Assembly: GCF_937425535.1 (NCBI RefSeq)
Contig: NZ_OW485601.1
Span: 2,897,501-2,961,500 of the forward strand
Origin: Rhodovastum atsumiense
GTDB lineage: Bacteria > Pseudomonadota > Alphaproteobacteria > Acetobacterales > Acetobacteraceae
DNA: 64,000 nucleotides
Reading direction: 5' to 3'
Position numbers and translations under genes: made by a program. Positions within the stretch are counted from its first letter, which is position 1. Each line of letters starts with the position of its first letter. The notes beneath the pieces were generated by a model. The model saw only the letters and a program-made list of their open reading frames with translations, was not told where the DNA came from and did not search any database. Shown here one piece after another: positions 12,570 to 21,218 of this stretch.

Positions 12570-13403
12570 GTGCCGCCCCCGCCCGACAATGCCCGCCAGC
12601 TCAGTGCCGCCAGCTACCGTCTTGCGGTCGAGGACAGCGAGTTCCTGCTGCGCGACGAAGTGCGCGCCGTCCGCTTCGCCCTGGAATACGCCAAAGTCGA
12701 CCTGGCTCTGCGTGACTGGGGCATCCGCACCACCATCATCGTGTTCGGCAGCGCACGCACCCCATCCCCTGAACGGGTGGAGGCGGCGGAAGCCGCGGCG
12801 CAGGATGACGCCTCGCGCGCCGCCGTAGCGGCGCTGCGGGCGAAGGCGGCGATGTATGAACAGGCGCGCCTGTTCGGCCGCATCGCCTCCCAGCGCGGCG
12901 GGGCCTTCGCGCCGCGCAATCGCTGGCGCGACAACGTGATCGCGACCGGTGGCGGCCCAGGGATCATGGAGGCGGTCAACCGTGGGGCCTGGGAGGTCGG
13001 CGCCCCGAGCATCGGCTTCAACATCACCCTGGCGCACGAGCAGGCGCCCAATCCGTACACCACGCCGGAGCTGACCTTCCGCTTTCATTATTTCGCCATG
13101 CGCAAGATGCACCTGGCGATGCGGGCGCGGGCGCTGGTGGTGTTTCCGGGTGGCTTCGGCACGCTCGACGAATTGTTCGAGATCCTCACCCTGAACCAGA
13201 CCGGCAAGAACACCTCGCCCTTGCCGATCGTGCTGTTCAACGAAGCCTATTGGCGCCGCATCATCGCCTTCGACACCCTGCTGGAGGAAGGCATGATCCG
13301 CGCCGAGGACCTCGCGCTGTTCGACTTCGCCGACACCGCCGAGGACGCCTGGGCGGCGCTGGTGCGGCGCGGCCTGTCCGCGCACGCGCCGCAGAAGGGG
13401 TAA
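12570..13403 (+). CDS. LOG-family (TIGR00730-type) nucleotide phosphoribohydrolase-like protein
   Basis: 277 residues with the Rossmann-like LOG fold. Family signatures are VIATGGGPGIMEAVNRGAWEVG (GGGPGxMEA) and VVFPGGFGTLDELFEILTLNQTGK (PGGxGTxxE), with a phosphate-binding FGSART near the N-terminus. Members related to LONELY GUY release cytokinin bases from nucleotide monophosphates or act as AMP/IMP nucleosidases; older annotation as lysine decarboxylase is wrong. The GTG at 12570 is chosen because upstream in-frame sequence is unrelated; its ribosome-binding site is weak. It sits 5 bp before lrgA. Confidence 0.85.
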   Translation: MPPPPDNARQLSAASYRLAVEDSEFLLRDEVRAVRFALEYAKVDLALRDWGIRTTIIVFGSARTPSPERVEAAEAAAQDDASRAAVAALRAKAAMYEQARLFGRIASQRGGAFAPRNRWRDNVIATGGGPGIMEAVNRGAWEVGAPSIGFNITLAHEQAPNPYTTPELTFRFHYFAMRKMHLAMRARALVVFPGGFGTLDELFEILTLNQTGKNTSPLPIVLFNEAYWRRIIAFDTLLEEGMIRAEDLALFDFADTAEDAWAALVRRGLSAHAPQKG

Positions 13404-13408
13404 GGGAC

Positions 13409-13783
13409 ATGCTGACGGCACTGGTGGTGTTGCTGGGATGCCAGTTGGCGGGCGAGGTGATCGCGCGGGCGGGGGGCATTCCGGTGCCCGGGCCGGTGAT
13501 CGGCTTCGTGCTGCTGTTGCTGGGGCTGGCCGTGCGGGCCTGGTGGCAGCCGGAGCACAAGGCGGTGGAAGGCACGCCGCTCGCCGCGGTGGCCGCGGTG
13601 CTGCTGGGCAATTTCTCGCTGATGTTCGTGCCGGCGGGGGTGGGGGTGATCCAGCAGGGCCCGGTGCTGCTGCAATATGGGCCGGTGCTGTTCGTGGCGG
13701 TGATCGTCTCGACCTTCGTGACGCTGGTGGTGACCGGCGTGGTGTTCATGGCGGTGTCGCGCTGGCTGCGCAAAGGGGCGTGA
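13409..13783 (+). CDS. CidA/LrgA family membrane protein
   Basis: 124-residue hydrophobic protein with four predicted membrane helices and the family signature GxPVPGPVIGFVLLLLGL. The CidA/LrgA family is holin-like and, with its LrgB/CidB partner, is linked to autolysis control or to pyruvate/acetate-type export and uptake. The ATG at 13409 follows a GGGA. The stop overlaps the start of the lrgB-type gene by one base (TGATG), so the two are translated together. Proximity to cstA, a pyruvate carrier, fits a pyruvate link but is only suggestive. Confidence 0.9.
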   Translation: MLTALVVLLGCQLAGEVIARAGGIPVPGPVIGFVLLLLGLAVRAWWQPEHKAVEGTPLAAVAAVLLGNFSLMFVPAGVGVIQQGPVLLQYGPVLFVAVIVSTFVTLVVTGVVFMAVSRWLRKGA

Positions 13784-14499
13784 TGAGCGATCTGGGCTTC
13801 CTGTGGGTCTACCTGGCGACCAGCCCGCTGCTGTGGCTGACGGCGACGCTGCTGTCCTATGTGCTGGCCGACCGGGTGGCGGCGTCGCTGGGGCGGCATC
13901 CGCTGGCCAATCCGCTGCTGATCGCGATCGTGCTGATGGTGGGCGTGCTGCTGGCGACCAAAACGCCGTTCGCAACCTATTTCGAAGGCGCGCAGTTCGT
14001 GCATTTCCTGCTGGGGCCGGCGACCGTGGCGCTGGCGGTGCCGCTGTGGCACAACCGCTGGCAGGTGGTGCGGGCACTGCTGCCGCTGCTGGCGGCCTTG
14101 CTGGTCGGTTCCCTGACGGCCATCGTTTCAGCGGTCGGCATTGCCTGGGCCTTCGGCGCGCCGGGGCCGGTGCTGGCGGCGATCGCCCCGAAATCCGTGA
14201 CCACGGCCATTGCCATGAGCGTCGCCCAGGGGCTGGGCGGTGATCCGGCGCTGACGGCGATGCTGGTGATCGCGACCGGGATCGTCGGCGGCATGATGTG
14301 GCCGCTGCTGGGCCGGCTGGGGGTGCGCGATCCGGCGGCGCAGGGCTTCGCCACCGGGCTGGCGGCGCACGGCATGGGGACCGCGCGCGCGTTCCAGGCC
14401 GATCCGGTCGCCGGCAGCTTCGCCGGCATCGCCCTGGCGCTGAACGGGCTGATGACCTCGCTGATCGTGCCCGTGGTCCTGCGGCTCTTCGGGATGTAG
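13783..14499 (+). CDS. CidB/LrgB family membrane protein
   Basis: 238 residues, polytopic, with the LrgB hallmark LLGPATVALAVPLWHN and the conserved APKSVTTAIAMSVAQGLGGDPALTA and GLAAHGMGTARAF segments. It is the obligate partner of the preceding CidA/LrgA protein; the ATG at 13783 overlaps that gene's stop by one base. The pair is complete and looks functional. Whether it acts in autolysis or in carboxylate transport cannot be decided from sequence. Confidence 0.92.
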   Translation: MSDLGFLWVYLATSPLLWLTATLLSYVLADRVAASLGRHPLANPLLIAIVLMVGVLLATKTPFATYFEGAQFVHFLLGPATVALAVPLWHNRWQVVRALLPLLAALLVGSLTAIVSAVGIAWAFGAPGPVLAAIAPKSVTTAIAMSVAQGLGGDPALTAMLVIATGIVGGMMWPLLGRLGVRDPAAQGFATGLAAHGMGTARAFQADPVAGSFAGIALALNGLMTSLIVPVVLRLFGM

Positions 14500-14534
14500 C
14501 CTCGGGCCGCGGCAAGCAGGGAGCGCGCGGCGCC

Positions 14535-15161
14535 ATGAGCATCGAACTCTGGACCTGGAACACCCCCAACGGTCGGAAGATCAGCGTCGCCCTGGAGGAG
14601 ATGGGCCTGCCCTACACGGTGCGGCCGGTCGACATCACCCAGGGCGCGCAGTTCGACCCGGAGTTCCTGGCCTTCAGCCCCAACAACCGGATTCCCGCGA
14701 TCCGGGATCCGAACGGGCCGGACGGCGCGCCGATCACCGTGTTCGAATCCGGTGCGATCCTGGTCTATCTCGGGGCCAAGACCGGCATGTTCTGGCCGGC
14801 GGATTTGCGCCGGCAGGTGCCGGTGCTGGAATGGCTGATGTGGCAGATGGGCGGCTTCGGCCCGATGCCGGGTCAGGTGCATCATTTCCTGCAGGTGGCC
14901 GACGAGCAGGACCGGCGCTACGGGCTGGCGCGCTACAGCAAGGAGACGCGCCGTCTCTATGGCGTCGCCGACCGGCGGCTGGCGCAGGTGGAATTCTTCG
15001 CCGGCGAGATCTCGATCGCCGACTTCGCCATCGTCGGCTGGGTCTGGCGGCACGAACGCCACCAGGTCGACCTCGCCGAGTTCCCGCATGTCCGGCGCTG
15101 GTATGAAGCGATGATGGCGCGCCCGGGAACGCGGCGCGGCTTCGAGGTGGCGCTGTCCTGA
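14535..15161 (+). CDS. Glutathione S-transferase family protein (YfcG/Ure2p-like)
   Basis: 208 residues. The N-terminal thioredoxin fold reads TWNTPNGRKISVALEEMGLPYTVRPVDITQGAQFDPEFLAFSPNNRIPAI, the pattern of the Nu/YfcG group, where a Thr/Asn pair replaces a catalytic Ser/Tyr; the ESGAILVYLG glutathione gamma-glutamyl site follows. The C-terminal helical domain has SIADFAIVGWV. Members act as glutathione or glutathione-disulfide reductases. The gene is 35 bp after the lrgB-type gene and might be cotranscribed. Confidence 0.9.
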   Translation: MSIELWTWNTPNGRKISVALEEMGLPYTVRPVDITQGAQFDPEFLAFSPNNRIPAIRDPNGPDGAPITVFESGAILVYLGAKTGMFWPADLRRQVPVLEWLMWQMGGFGPMPGQVHHFLQVADEQDRRYGLARYSKETRRLYGVADRRLAQVEFFAGEISIADFAIVGWVWRHERHQVDLAEFPHVRRWYEAMMARPGTRRGFEVALS

Positions 15162-15171
15162 CCCTGACGGG

Positions 15172-16419
15172 TCAGAACAGCTCGATGGCAGGCTCGGCGG
15201 CGCCGGTCTCGCCCGTGCCGAGCGCGCGGGAATGGGCGACGCGCTGCTGCTCCATCACGTAGGACGCGTAGACGCTCTCGATCATGGCCTCGACCAGCGG
15301 CAGTTCCACGCCGGCATTGGGGTTGCAGACCAGCTTCGCCGCCGCCTCGGCGTGATCGCCGAGGCGCGCGATCGCATCGGCGGTATGCTCGAGCTGCTGG
15401 CGCGTCACGTCCTGGAACTGGACGCTCGCGATCGCTTCCAGCAGCAGCTCGCGCATCTGCGCCGCCCGTGCGCGCATGGCCGTGGCGGCTTCGATCTGTG
15501 CCGTCGCGATGCTGCCGACGCCTGTGGCGGTGGCGCCGATCTGGCCGACGATCGCCTCGATCATGGCGCGTTCCTCCTCCGCCTTCTGGACCACGAAGGC
15601 CCGTTGGTCGAGGAACCGTCCGACCAGGGCCTGGACCATGTCGAGATGGTCGCGGATCTGCCCGGAGATCTGTGTCGTGCCGTGGGAGAGCTGGCGCACC
15701 TCGCCGGCCACCACGCCGAAGGCGGCGCCGGCCACGCCGCTGCGATGGGCCTCGATGGCGGCGTTCAGCGCCAGCAGGTTGGTCTGGCGGGCGACGCCCT
15801 CGATCTGGCGCAGCAGGTCGTCGAACCCGCCGAAGGCGGTGACGATCTCGCCGTTCATCCGGTCGGCGTCGGCGGCGGCGGCATCGCGCGCCTGCACATG
15901 CGCGCGCAGCTGGTCGATGACGGCATTGTTGGCCGCCATCCGCTCCTGCACGTCCAGCATCGCCACGTGGGTGGCGGTCTCGGCGGCATTGAGCCGTTGG
16001 ACCAGTTCATAGGCGCTGTCGTCGACGCCCTGCAGCCGGGTCAGGATGTCCATCGCGGCCTGCTCGGTGCAGCCGACGGCGGAGGCGATCTGCTCGCGCA
16101 GCATGGCGGCGTAGCGGGGATACACGGCGATCTGCGCGGCGACCGCGTTGGTATCCGGTGGTGCTGCCTTGGCCGGCGGGGCAGCGGCATCCGGCACGGC
16201 CCTGGTGGCGGTCACCGTCCCGTCCCGCGGCGAGGCCGTGGCCGGGGCCAATGCACGCGCGGCGGCCAGGGAGGCCGCGAAGGAGGACAGCGCCAATGTC
16301 AGCACCGGGAGCCCCAGGCCGCTGCCAACCCCGTACACGGCAAGCGCCAGGGCACTCAGCGCCGAAAGCGTGGCGGCGGTCCGGGGTGGCACACGCAAAA
16401 AGATCGAACCGCCCTGCAT
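15172..16419 (-). CDS. Short membrane methyl-accepting chemotaxis protein, last gene of chemosensory operon
   Basis: 415 residues. Two adjacent hydrophobic segments at about 15-55 form a hairpin in the membrane with no real periplasmic domain, so any signal must be intramembrane or cytoplasmic. The rest is a coiled-coil MCP signalling domain with the tip [34 protein letters not shown]. The tip departs from the usual EAARAGExGxGFAVVA by EAHRSGVAGAAFGVV. The start is 1 bp from the stop of the upstream CheY gene. It should couple to the CheA/CheW of this cluster. Confidence 0.85.
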   Translation of the reverse strand: MQGGSIFLRVPPRTAATLSALSALALAVYGVGSGLGLPVLTLALSSFAASLAAARALAPATASPRDGTVTATRAVPDAAAPPAKAAPPDTNAVAAQIAVYPRYAAMLREQIASAVGCTEQAAMDILTRLQGVDDSAYELVQRLNAAETATHVAMLDVQERMAANNAVIDQLRAHVQARDAAAADADRMNGEIVTAFGGFDDLLRQIEGVARQTNLLALNAAIEAHRSGVAGAAFGVVAGEVRQLSHGTTQISGQIRDHLDMVQALVGRFLDQRAFVVQKAEEERAMIEAIVGQIGATATGVGSIATAQIEAATAMRARAAQMRELLLEAIASVQFQDVTRQQLEHTADAIARLGDHAEAAAKLVCNPNAGVELPLVEAMIESVYASYVMEQQRVAHSRALGTGETGAAEPAIELF

Positions 16420-16420
16420 T

Positions 16421-16789
16421 TCAGGCTCCCGGGATCACCTGCTTGAGCACCTGCAGCAGCTTGTCGGCCGGCACCGGCTTGACCAGCCAGCCGGTGGCGC
16501 CGGCCGCCTTGGCGTCATCGCGTTTCTTCTGCTCGGATTCCGTGGTGAGCAGCAGCATCGGCGTGAACCGGGCATTGGGCAGGCGGCGCGCCTCGCGGAT
16601 CATCTCCACGCCGTTGATGCCGGGCATGTTGTAATCGGTGATGACCAGGGCGAAAGGCTTCGTGCGCATCTGCGTCAGCCCCTCCTCACCGGAAGCGGCC
16701 TTGGTCACGCCATAGCCGCTGCGTTCCAGCACCGAGGCCATGCTCATCAGCAGGGTAGGCGAATCATCGACCAGCAAGACATGCTTCAT
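16421..16789 (-). CDS. CheY-like single-domain response regulator (second of the cluster)
   Basis: 122 residues, a stand-alone receiver without output domain. It has the acidic pair Asp8/Asp9, phospho-acceptor Asp52 (VITDYNMPG), the Thr switch (LLLTTES) and Lys of LVKPVPAD. Its ATG overlaps the STAS gene stop by 4 bp (ATGA). It is likely phosphorylated by the CheA encoded two genes upstream and carries the output or serves as a phosphate sink; which one cannot be told. Confidence 0.92.
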   Translation of the reverse strand: MKHVLLVDDSPTLLMSMASVLERSGYGVTKAASGEEGLTQMRTKPFALVITDYNMPGINGVEMIREARRLPNARFTPMLLLTTESEQKKRDDAKAAGATGWLVKPVPADKLLQVLKQVIPGA

Positions 16790-17049
16790 GGGGTGGATCC
16801 TTCCTGACGGGGTATGGCGGGGGGAAGCTCGGCGCAGAGGCGCGCCACGAAGGGGTCGGTGGCGGCGGCGGCAAGCCGGGGGCGGGCCGCCAGCAGCACC
16901 TGCAGCACGGCGGCATGCAGGTGCCTGCAGCCGGACAGATCGACCGCGGGGGTGGCGGTGCCGCGCACCCAGTCCAGCAGCGGCTCGGCTTCTTCCACGG
17001 TGCAGGTTCCATCCAGCACGGCGAGGTCGCCCTCGATCAGGATCGGCAT
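16786..17049 (-). CDS. STAS-domain protein of chemosensory operon
   Basis: 87 residues matching the STAS (anti-sigma-factor-antagonist) fold: a beta-rich start (ILIEGDLAVLDGTCTVEEAEPLLDWV), then AVDLSGCRHLHAAVLQVLLAARP. At the site where SpoIIAA-like proteins have the phosphorylated Ser (DSSG), this protein reads LHAAV, so regulation by Ser phosphorylation is unlikely. The ATG at 17049 overlaps the cheA stop by one base (TGATG); a GTG one codon earlier is also possible. Position between cheA and cheY indicates a role in the signalling pathway. Confidence 0.75.
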   Translation of the reverse strand: MPILIEGDLAVLDGTCTVEEAEPLLDWVRGTATPAVDLSGCRHLHAAVLQVLLAARPRLAAAATDPFVARLCAELPPAIPRQEGSTP

Positions 17050-19346
17050 CACACCAGCTCCGCGACATCCAGGATCAGCAGCACGCGCCCGTCGCCCAGC
17101 AGCGTGGTGCCGACGAAGCCGCGCAGGCCGGAGAGCATCCCTTCCAGCGGGCGCACGATCGCTTCCATGCGCTCGCGGAAGGCGTCGATGACCAGGCCGA
17201 CGGTGGCCTGTCCCGCGCGCAGCACCAGCACCGGGTCGTCCTCGCGGGCGGCGGCCTGTGGCGCCACCGGCAACTCGAGCAGGTGATCGAGGCGCAGCAG
17301 CGGCACGATGCGGTCACGCAGCACGAAGGCTTCCTGTCCGCGGATGCAGTGCACCGCGCTGGCCGGCAGGCGCACACTCTCGACGACCGTGTTCATCGGG
17401 ATGCCGAACAGGTGGCCGGCGCATTCGATGGTCATGATGCGCGTCACCGCCATGGTCAGCGGCAGCGTCATCCGCACCGTGGTGCCCTGGCCGGGCTTGC
17501 TGGAGAGATCCACCCAGCCCCCCACCTTCTCCACGGTCGAGCGCACCACGTCCATGCCGACGCCGCGGCCGGAGAGGTCGGAGACCTGCTCGGAGGTGGA
17601 GAAGCCGGCGCGGAACACCAGCCGCAGCGCTTCCTCGTCCGGCATGGCCTCGGCCGCCGCGTCGTCGAGCAGGCCGCGCTCCACCGCCTTGCGGCGCACC
17701 CGCTTCGGGTCGATGCCGCGCCCGTCGTCGCTGACCGTCACCACGATGGTTTCGTTCTGCTGCTCGGCGGCCAGCCGCAGCGTGCCATGCGGCTTCTTGC
17801 CGGCGACCATGCGCTCCTCGGCCGATTCCAGGCCATGGTCGAGGCTGTTGCGGATCATGTGCAGCAAGGGATCCGACAGCGCCTCGATCATGTTCTTGTC
17901 GGCCTCGGTCTCCTCGCCTTCCAGCACCACGTCGACCTGCTTGCCGAGCCGGCGCGAGAGGTCGCGCACGAGGCGGGGGAAGCGCTGGAACACGTGGTTG
18001 ACCGGCAGCATGCGGATCGCCATCACCGCGGACTGCATCTCCTCGGCCAGCCGGTGCACCACCGCCTGCTGGTCCTTGATGTCGCGCGCGAGGTCGCGCG
18101 CGCTCGCGCCCGCCTCAGCCTTGCGGGCGAGGTAGGACAGGCTGTTCTTGGCGACGATCAGCTCGCCGACGAGGTTCATCAGCACGTCGATCTTGGACTG
18201 GTCGACCCGCAGGGTTACCGGCGCGCTGCGCAGCTCGGGCGAGGGGGCCGGCGCCTCGGCCGGGTCGGCGGCGACGGCGGTGCCACCGGCGGCGGCAGCA
18301 GCGGCGAGGGGGGGCAGGGGCGGCGGGGCGGCCGGGGCCCGCACCTCGCGCAGCAGCGCCGCGAGCGCTTCCGGATGGCCTTCCGCGGTCTGTCGCACCG
18401 CCGAGCCCAGGGTGGCTTCGTCGAGCGCCCGGCCCAGATGCGTCATCACCCGCCGCAGCAGCATGCCGATCGCGCTGGCACGCCCGGGCAGGCATTCCGG
18501 TTCGCAGGACACGTCCAGAAGATGCAGTTGGCTGGCCAGCACTTCGGTGACGACGCCGGCATCGGGCTGTGGCGCCTGCGACGGGGCGAAGGCGGAGATC
18601 GCCACGTCCTCGCAGTAGCGGAACAGGTGCTGCACGTCCTCGCGCGGGGCGGTGCAGAGCAGGCGGAACGACAGGGCCGAGGCAAAGGCGTCCATCTCGG
18701 CGAGCGCCGGCCAGGCCGGCGGTGGCAACACCTGCAGCGCCACCAGCTCCGGCACCTGGCGCACCAGGTTCAGTGGATCCTCGCCGCGGAAGAAGCATTG
18801 CGCATCGGGGCAGTACTCGACCGCCACCAGGTCGCGATCGACGGCGCGGGCCGCCGCTTCCGCCGTGGCCAGCTCGGCGGGGGGCAGCGTGGCCACCCAG
18901 GCGGGCGGCGCATGCGGCGCGGCGGTGCCGCCGGCGGACGCGGCCGCCGGGCCGTCGCCACCGTCCATCAGCGCGCGAATGGCCTGCGCCCGGGTCGCCG
19001 CCACCTCGGCCGCTTCCGCCGGCAGGTCGCCACCGCTGCGCTCGATCGCCTCCAGCCAGGTCCGGGTCAGGTCGAAGGCGGCCAGCAGCAGGTCCACCAT
19101 GGCCGGCGTGATCGGCCGGCCGGTGCTGCGCAACTGCGCCAGCAGGTCCTCGCCGGCATGCACGAGCGAGGTCAGCGGCGCCATCTCGAACAGGCCGGAC
19201 GTGCCCTTGAGCGTGTGCACGGCCCGGAACAGCGAGTTCATCGCCGCCGCGTCGGCGTGGGCGCGTTCCAGATCCAGCAGGGCCGCGCCGGCGGCGTCCA
19301 GCAGGTCGCGTCCCTCGATCAGGAACTGCTCGAGCAGCGGGTTCAT
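17049..19346 (-). CDS. cheA: Chemotaxis-type histidine kinase CheA
   Basis: 765 residues with the CheA order: Hpt domain with His44 (VHTLKGTSG); a divergent regulatory/P2-like part (about 170-310, with YCPDAQCFFRGEDPLNLVRQVPEL as in many non-flagellar CheA proteins); a Pro/Ala linker; P3 dimerisation (380-445, SKIDVLMNLVGELIVAKN); HATPase with N500 (HMIRNSLDHG), DDGRGID at 540 and GRGVGMDV at 593-600; and a CheW-like P5 domain (635-765). It phosphorylates the two CheY proteins and CheB of the cluster, driven by the MCPs through CheW. It overlaps the upstream cheY by 4 bp. Confidence 0.95.
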   Translation of the reverse strand: MNPLLEQFLIEGRDLLDAAGAALLDLERAHADAAAMNSLFRAVHTLKGTSGLFEMAPLTSLVHAGEDLLAQLRSTGRPITPAMVDLLLAAFDLTRTWLEAIERSGGDLPAEAAEVAATRAQAIRALMDGGDGPAAASAGGTAAPHAPPAWVATLPPAELATAEAAARAVDRDLVAVEYCPDAQCFFRGEDPLNLVRQVPELVALQVLPPPAWPALAEMDAFASALSFRLLCTAPREDVQHLFRYCEDVAISAFAPSQAPQPDAGVVTEVLASQLHLLDVSCEPECLPGRASAIGMLLRRVMTHLGRALDEATLGSAVRQTAEGHPEALAALLREVRAPAAPPPLPPLAAAAAAGGTAVAADPAEAPAPSPELRSAPVTLRVDQSKIDVLMNLVGELIVAKNSLSYLARKAEAGASARDLARDIKDQQAVVHRLAEEMQSAVMAIRMLPVNHVFQRFPRLVRDLSRRLGKQVDVVLEGEETEADKNMIEALSDPLLHMIRNSLDHGLESAEERMVAGKKPHGTLRLAAEQQNETIVVTVSDDGRGIDPKRVRRKAVERGLLDDAAAEAMPDEEALRLVFRAGFSTSEQVSDLSGRGVGMDVVRSTVEKVGGWVDLSSKPGQGTTVRMTLPLTMAVTRIMTIECAGHLFGIPMNTVVESVRLPASAVHCIRGQEAFVLRDRIVPLLRLDHLLELPVAPQAAAREDDPVLVLRAGQATVGLVIDAFRERMEAIVRPLEGMLSGLRGFVGTTLLGDGRVLLILDVAELV

Positions 19347-19720
19347 GCGGGCGGCATCCCAAGCAGCACCCGCACCAGCCCGGACAGGCGCTCCGGACGG
19401 ACGGGCTTGTGGAGATACATGTTGGCGCCGACCGCGTAGGCCTGCGCCGCGTCGGCGGCGGTGCTCTCGGTGCTGATCATCACCGCCGGGATCGCCTGCA
19501 GCTCGGGTTCCTGGCGCACCGCGCGCAGGAAGCCGTAGCCGTCGAGATGCGGCATGTTGACGTCCACCAGCATCAGGTCGGGCGGGTCGCGCAGGGCTTT
19601 CTCCAGCCCCTCGGCGCCGTTCCAGGCCTCGTCCACCTTGCAGCCGATGGCCGTGAGCACGCCCCGATAGAACAATCTGACGGTGGCGGCATCATCCACG
19701 ACGAGAACGCGGGTTCCCAT
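19343..19720 (-). CDS. CheY-like single-domain response regulator (first of the cluster)
   Basis: 125-residue receiver with Asp9/Asp10, phospho-acceptor Asp53 (LVDVNMPHLDG), the switch Ser/Thr region ISTEST and Lys of LHKPVRPE. It lies between cheR (7-bp gap) and cheA (4-bp overlap). Together with the second receiver downstream it gives the operon two single-domain outputs, one on each side of cheA. No DNA-binding or enzymatic domain is attached. Confidence 0.92.
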   Translation of the reverse strand: MGTRVLVVDDAATVRLFYRGVLTAIGCKVDEAWNGAEGLEKALRDPPDLMLVDVNMPHLDGYGFLRAVRQEPELQAIPAVMISTESTAADAAQAYAVGANMYLHKPVRPERLSGLVRVLLGMPPA

Positions 19721-19727
19721 GTTTCCC

Positions 19728-20573
19728 TCACATCGGCCGCTGGTAGACGATCGCGTCCTGGAACTTGCGTACCGTGAACAGCGAGGAGATGCGGCTCATC
19801 GATTCCGAATGCCCGAGACAGACGAACCCGCCCGGCCGCAGCGCCTCGTAGAACGCCTCGGCGGCCCGGCGGCGGGACGCGTCGTCGAAGTAGATCAGCA
19901 GGTTGCGGCAGAAGATCACGTCCATGTCCCGATAGCGCCGCATGTCGGCGGTACAGGTGATGTTGGTCTTGCGGAACTCGACCGAGTTGCGCAGGTCCTC
20001 GACGATCTGCCAACTGGCCTCGCCGGTGCGGGTGAAGTAGCGCATCCGCGCGGCCGGCGAGAGATTCTGCAGCGCCCGTGCGTCGTAGATGCCGCGGCGT
20101 GCGTGCTCGAGAACGCGCGTGTCGATGTCGGAGGCGAGGATGCGGATGTCCCAGTCGTCCACTTCGTGCCAGTTTTCCAGCATGTACAGCGCGATCGAGT
20201 ACGGCTCCTCGCCGGTGGAGCAGGGTACCGACCAGATCTGCAGCGGTTCCTCGCGCCGGCGGTGATGCGTCACTTCCGGCAGGATTGCGTTCACCAGGCA
20301 GCGGAACTGGTATTCCTCGCGGTAGAAATACGTCTCGTTCACCGTCATGGTGTTGATCAGGTTCTGCAGTTCCTCGGCTCTGGGATCGAAGAAGCGCAGC
20401 GCCGTCATGTAGTCGGCGAAGGAGCCGGTTTTGGTGGTGACGATGCGGTCGGCGAGGCGACGGTCGACGAAATAGCGCTTGGTGTCACCGAAGACGATTC
20501 CGGTCTTCTGGTAGAAGAATTCCTGGAAGCGGGCGAACTCGCCGTCGGTGATGACGATGTCGGCCGGATTCAT
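19728..20573 (-). CDS. cheR: Chemotaxis protein methyltransferase CheR
   Basis: 281 residues. S-adenosylmethionine-dependent methyltransferase that methylates glutamates on MCP adaptation helices. It has an N-terminal helical domain and the SAM-binding segment SVPCSTGEEPYSIALYMLE, RILASDID and VIFCRNLLIYFDD. The ATG at 20573 overlaps the HEAT-protein stop by 4 bp and gives the start MNPADIVITDGEF; a start 8 codons earlier is possible but lies deep in the upstream gene. No TPR tail or pentapeptide-binding extension is seen. Confidence 0.93.
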   Translation of the reverse strand: MNPADIVITDGEFARFQEFFYQKTGIVFGDTKRYFVDRRLADRIVTTKTGSFADYMTALRFFDPRAEELQNLINTMTVNETYFYREEYQFRCLVNAILPEVTHHRRREEPLQIWSVPCSTGEEPYSIALYMLENWHEVDDWDIRILASDIDTRVLEHARRGIYDARALQNLSPAARMRYFTRTGEASWQIVEDLRNSVEFRKTNITCTADMRRYRDMDVIFCRNLLIYFDDASRRRAAEAFYEALRPGGFVCLGHSESMSRISSLFTVRKFQDAIVYQRPM

Positions 20574-21199
20574 GACCCGCCTGCCAGACGTTGGCACACG
20601 GCCTCGGCGGCGAAGACGAGAAAGGGTTCGTTGTTGAAGCGCCGGGCCAGTTCCTGCAGGGCCGGGATGGCCTCGGCGCTGCCGATCTGCTCCAGCGTCT
20701 CCACCGCGGTCGCGCAGACGTTCACCTCGGTGTCGCGCTGCATCGCCGCGATCACCCAGGGGACGGCGGCGGGATCGCGCATGCCGGCGAAGGTGACCAG
20801 CGCGGCGATGCGCAGGTCGGGGTCGGCATGGTCGAGCAGGGCCCGCACGCTTGCCGCGGCGGGCGGGCCGATTTCCTGCAACGCGACGATCACCGCGTTG
20901 CGTAGCCAGGCATCCTCGCGCGCGAGCTCCTTCACCAGCGCATCGATGGCGGCCGGCGTCGCCACCGCGGTCAGCGCGCCGAGCAGCGCCTCCTGCACCG
21001 GCCGCACCGTCTCGGCGGCGAGGGCCGCGACCAGGGCGTCGGTTGCCTCGCCGGCACCCGGGTGTTCGGCGATCTCGCGCGCGGCGGCACGGCGGACATC
21101 GTTGTCCGCGGCCGTGAGCTCGACCACGAGGTCGGCCATCGATCGCTGCCGCGCGCGGGGGGACGTCCCGTTCCCGGCACGCGCCTTCAGAAACGCCAT
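20570..21199 (-). CDS. HEAT-repeat protein embedded in chemosensory operon
   Basis: 209 residues of tandem ~31-residue helical repeats of HEAT/PBS-lyase type. The sequence alternates short helices with the pattern D/E-x-x-VR-xxAxxALxxIG, for example NDVRRAAAREIAEHP, DAWLRNAVIVALQEIG, PDLRIAALVTFAGM and TEVNVCATAVETLEQIG, about five to six repeats. Such arrays are protein-binding scaffolds. It overlaps cheR by 4 bp, so it belongs to the signalling unit. A second ATG at codon 21 (21139) is an alternative start; neither has a strong ribosome-binding site. The partner is unknown. Confidence 0.85.
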   Translation of the reverse strand: MAFLKARAGNGTSPRARQRSMADLVVELTAADNDVRRAAAREIAEHPGAGEATDALVAALAAETVRPVQEALLGALTAVATPAAIDALVKELAREDAWLRNAVIVALQEIGPPAAASVRALLDHADPDLRIAALVTFAGMRDPAAVPWVIAAMQRDTEVNVCATAVETLEQIGSAEAIPALQELARRFNNEPFLVFAAEAVCQRLAGGS

Positions 21200-21218
21200 G
21201 TCACACCGGATCCGCTTG

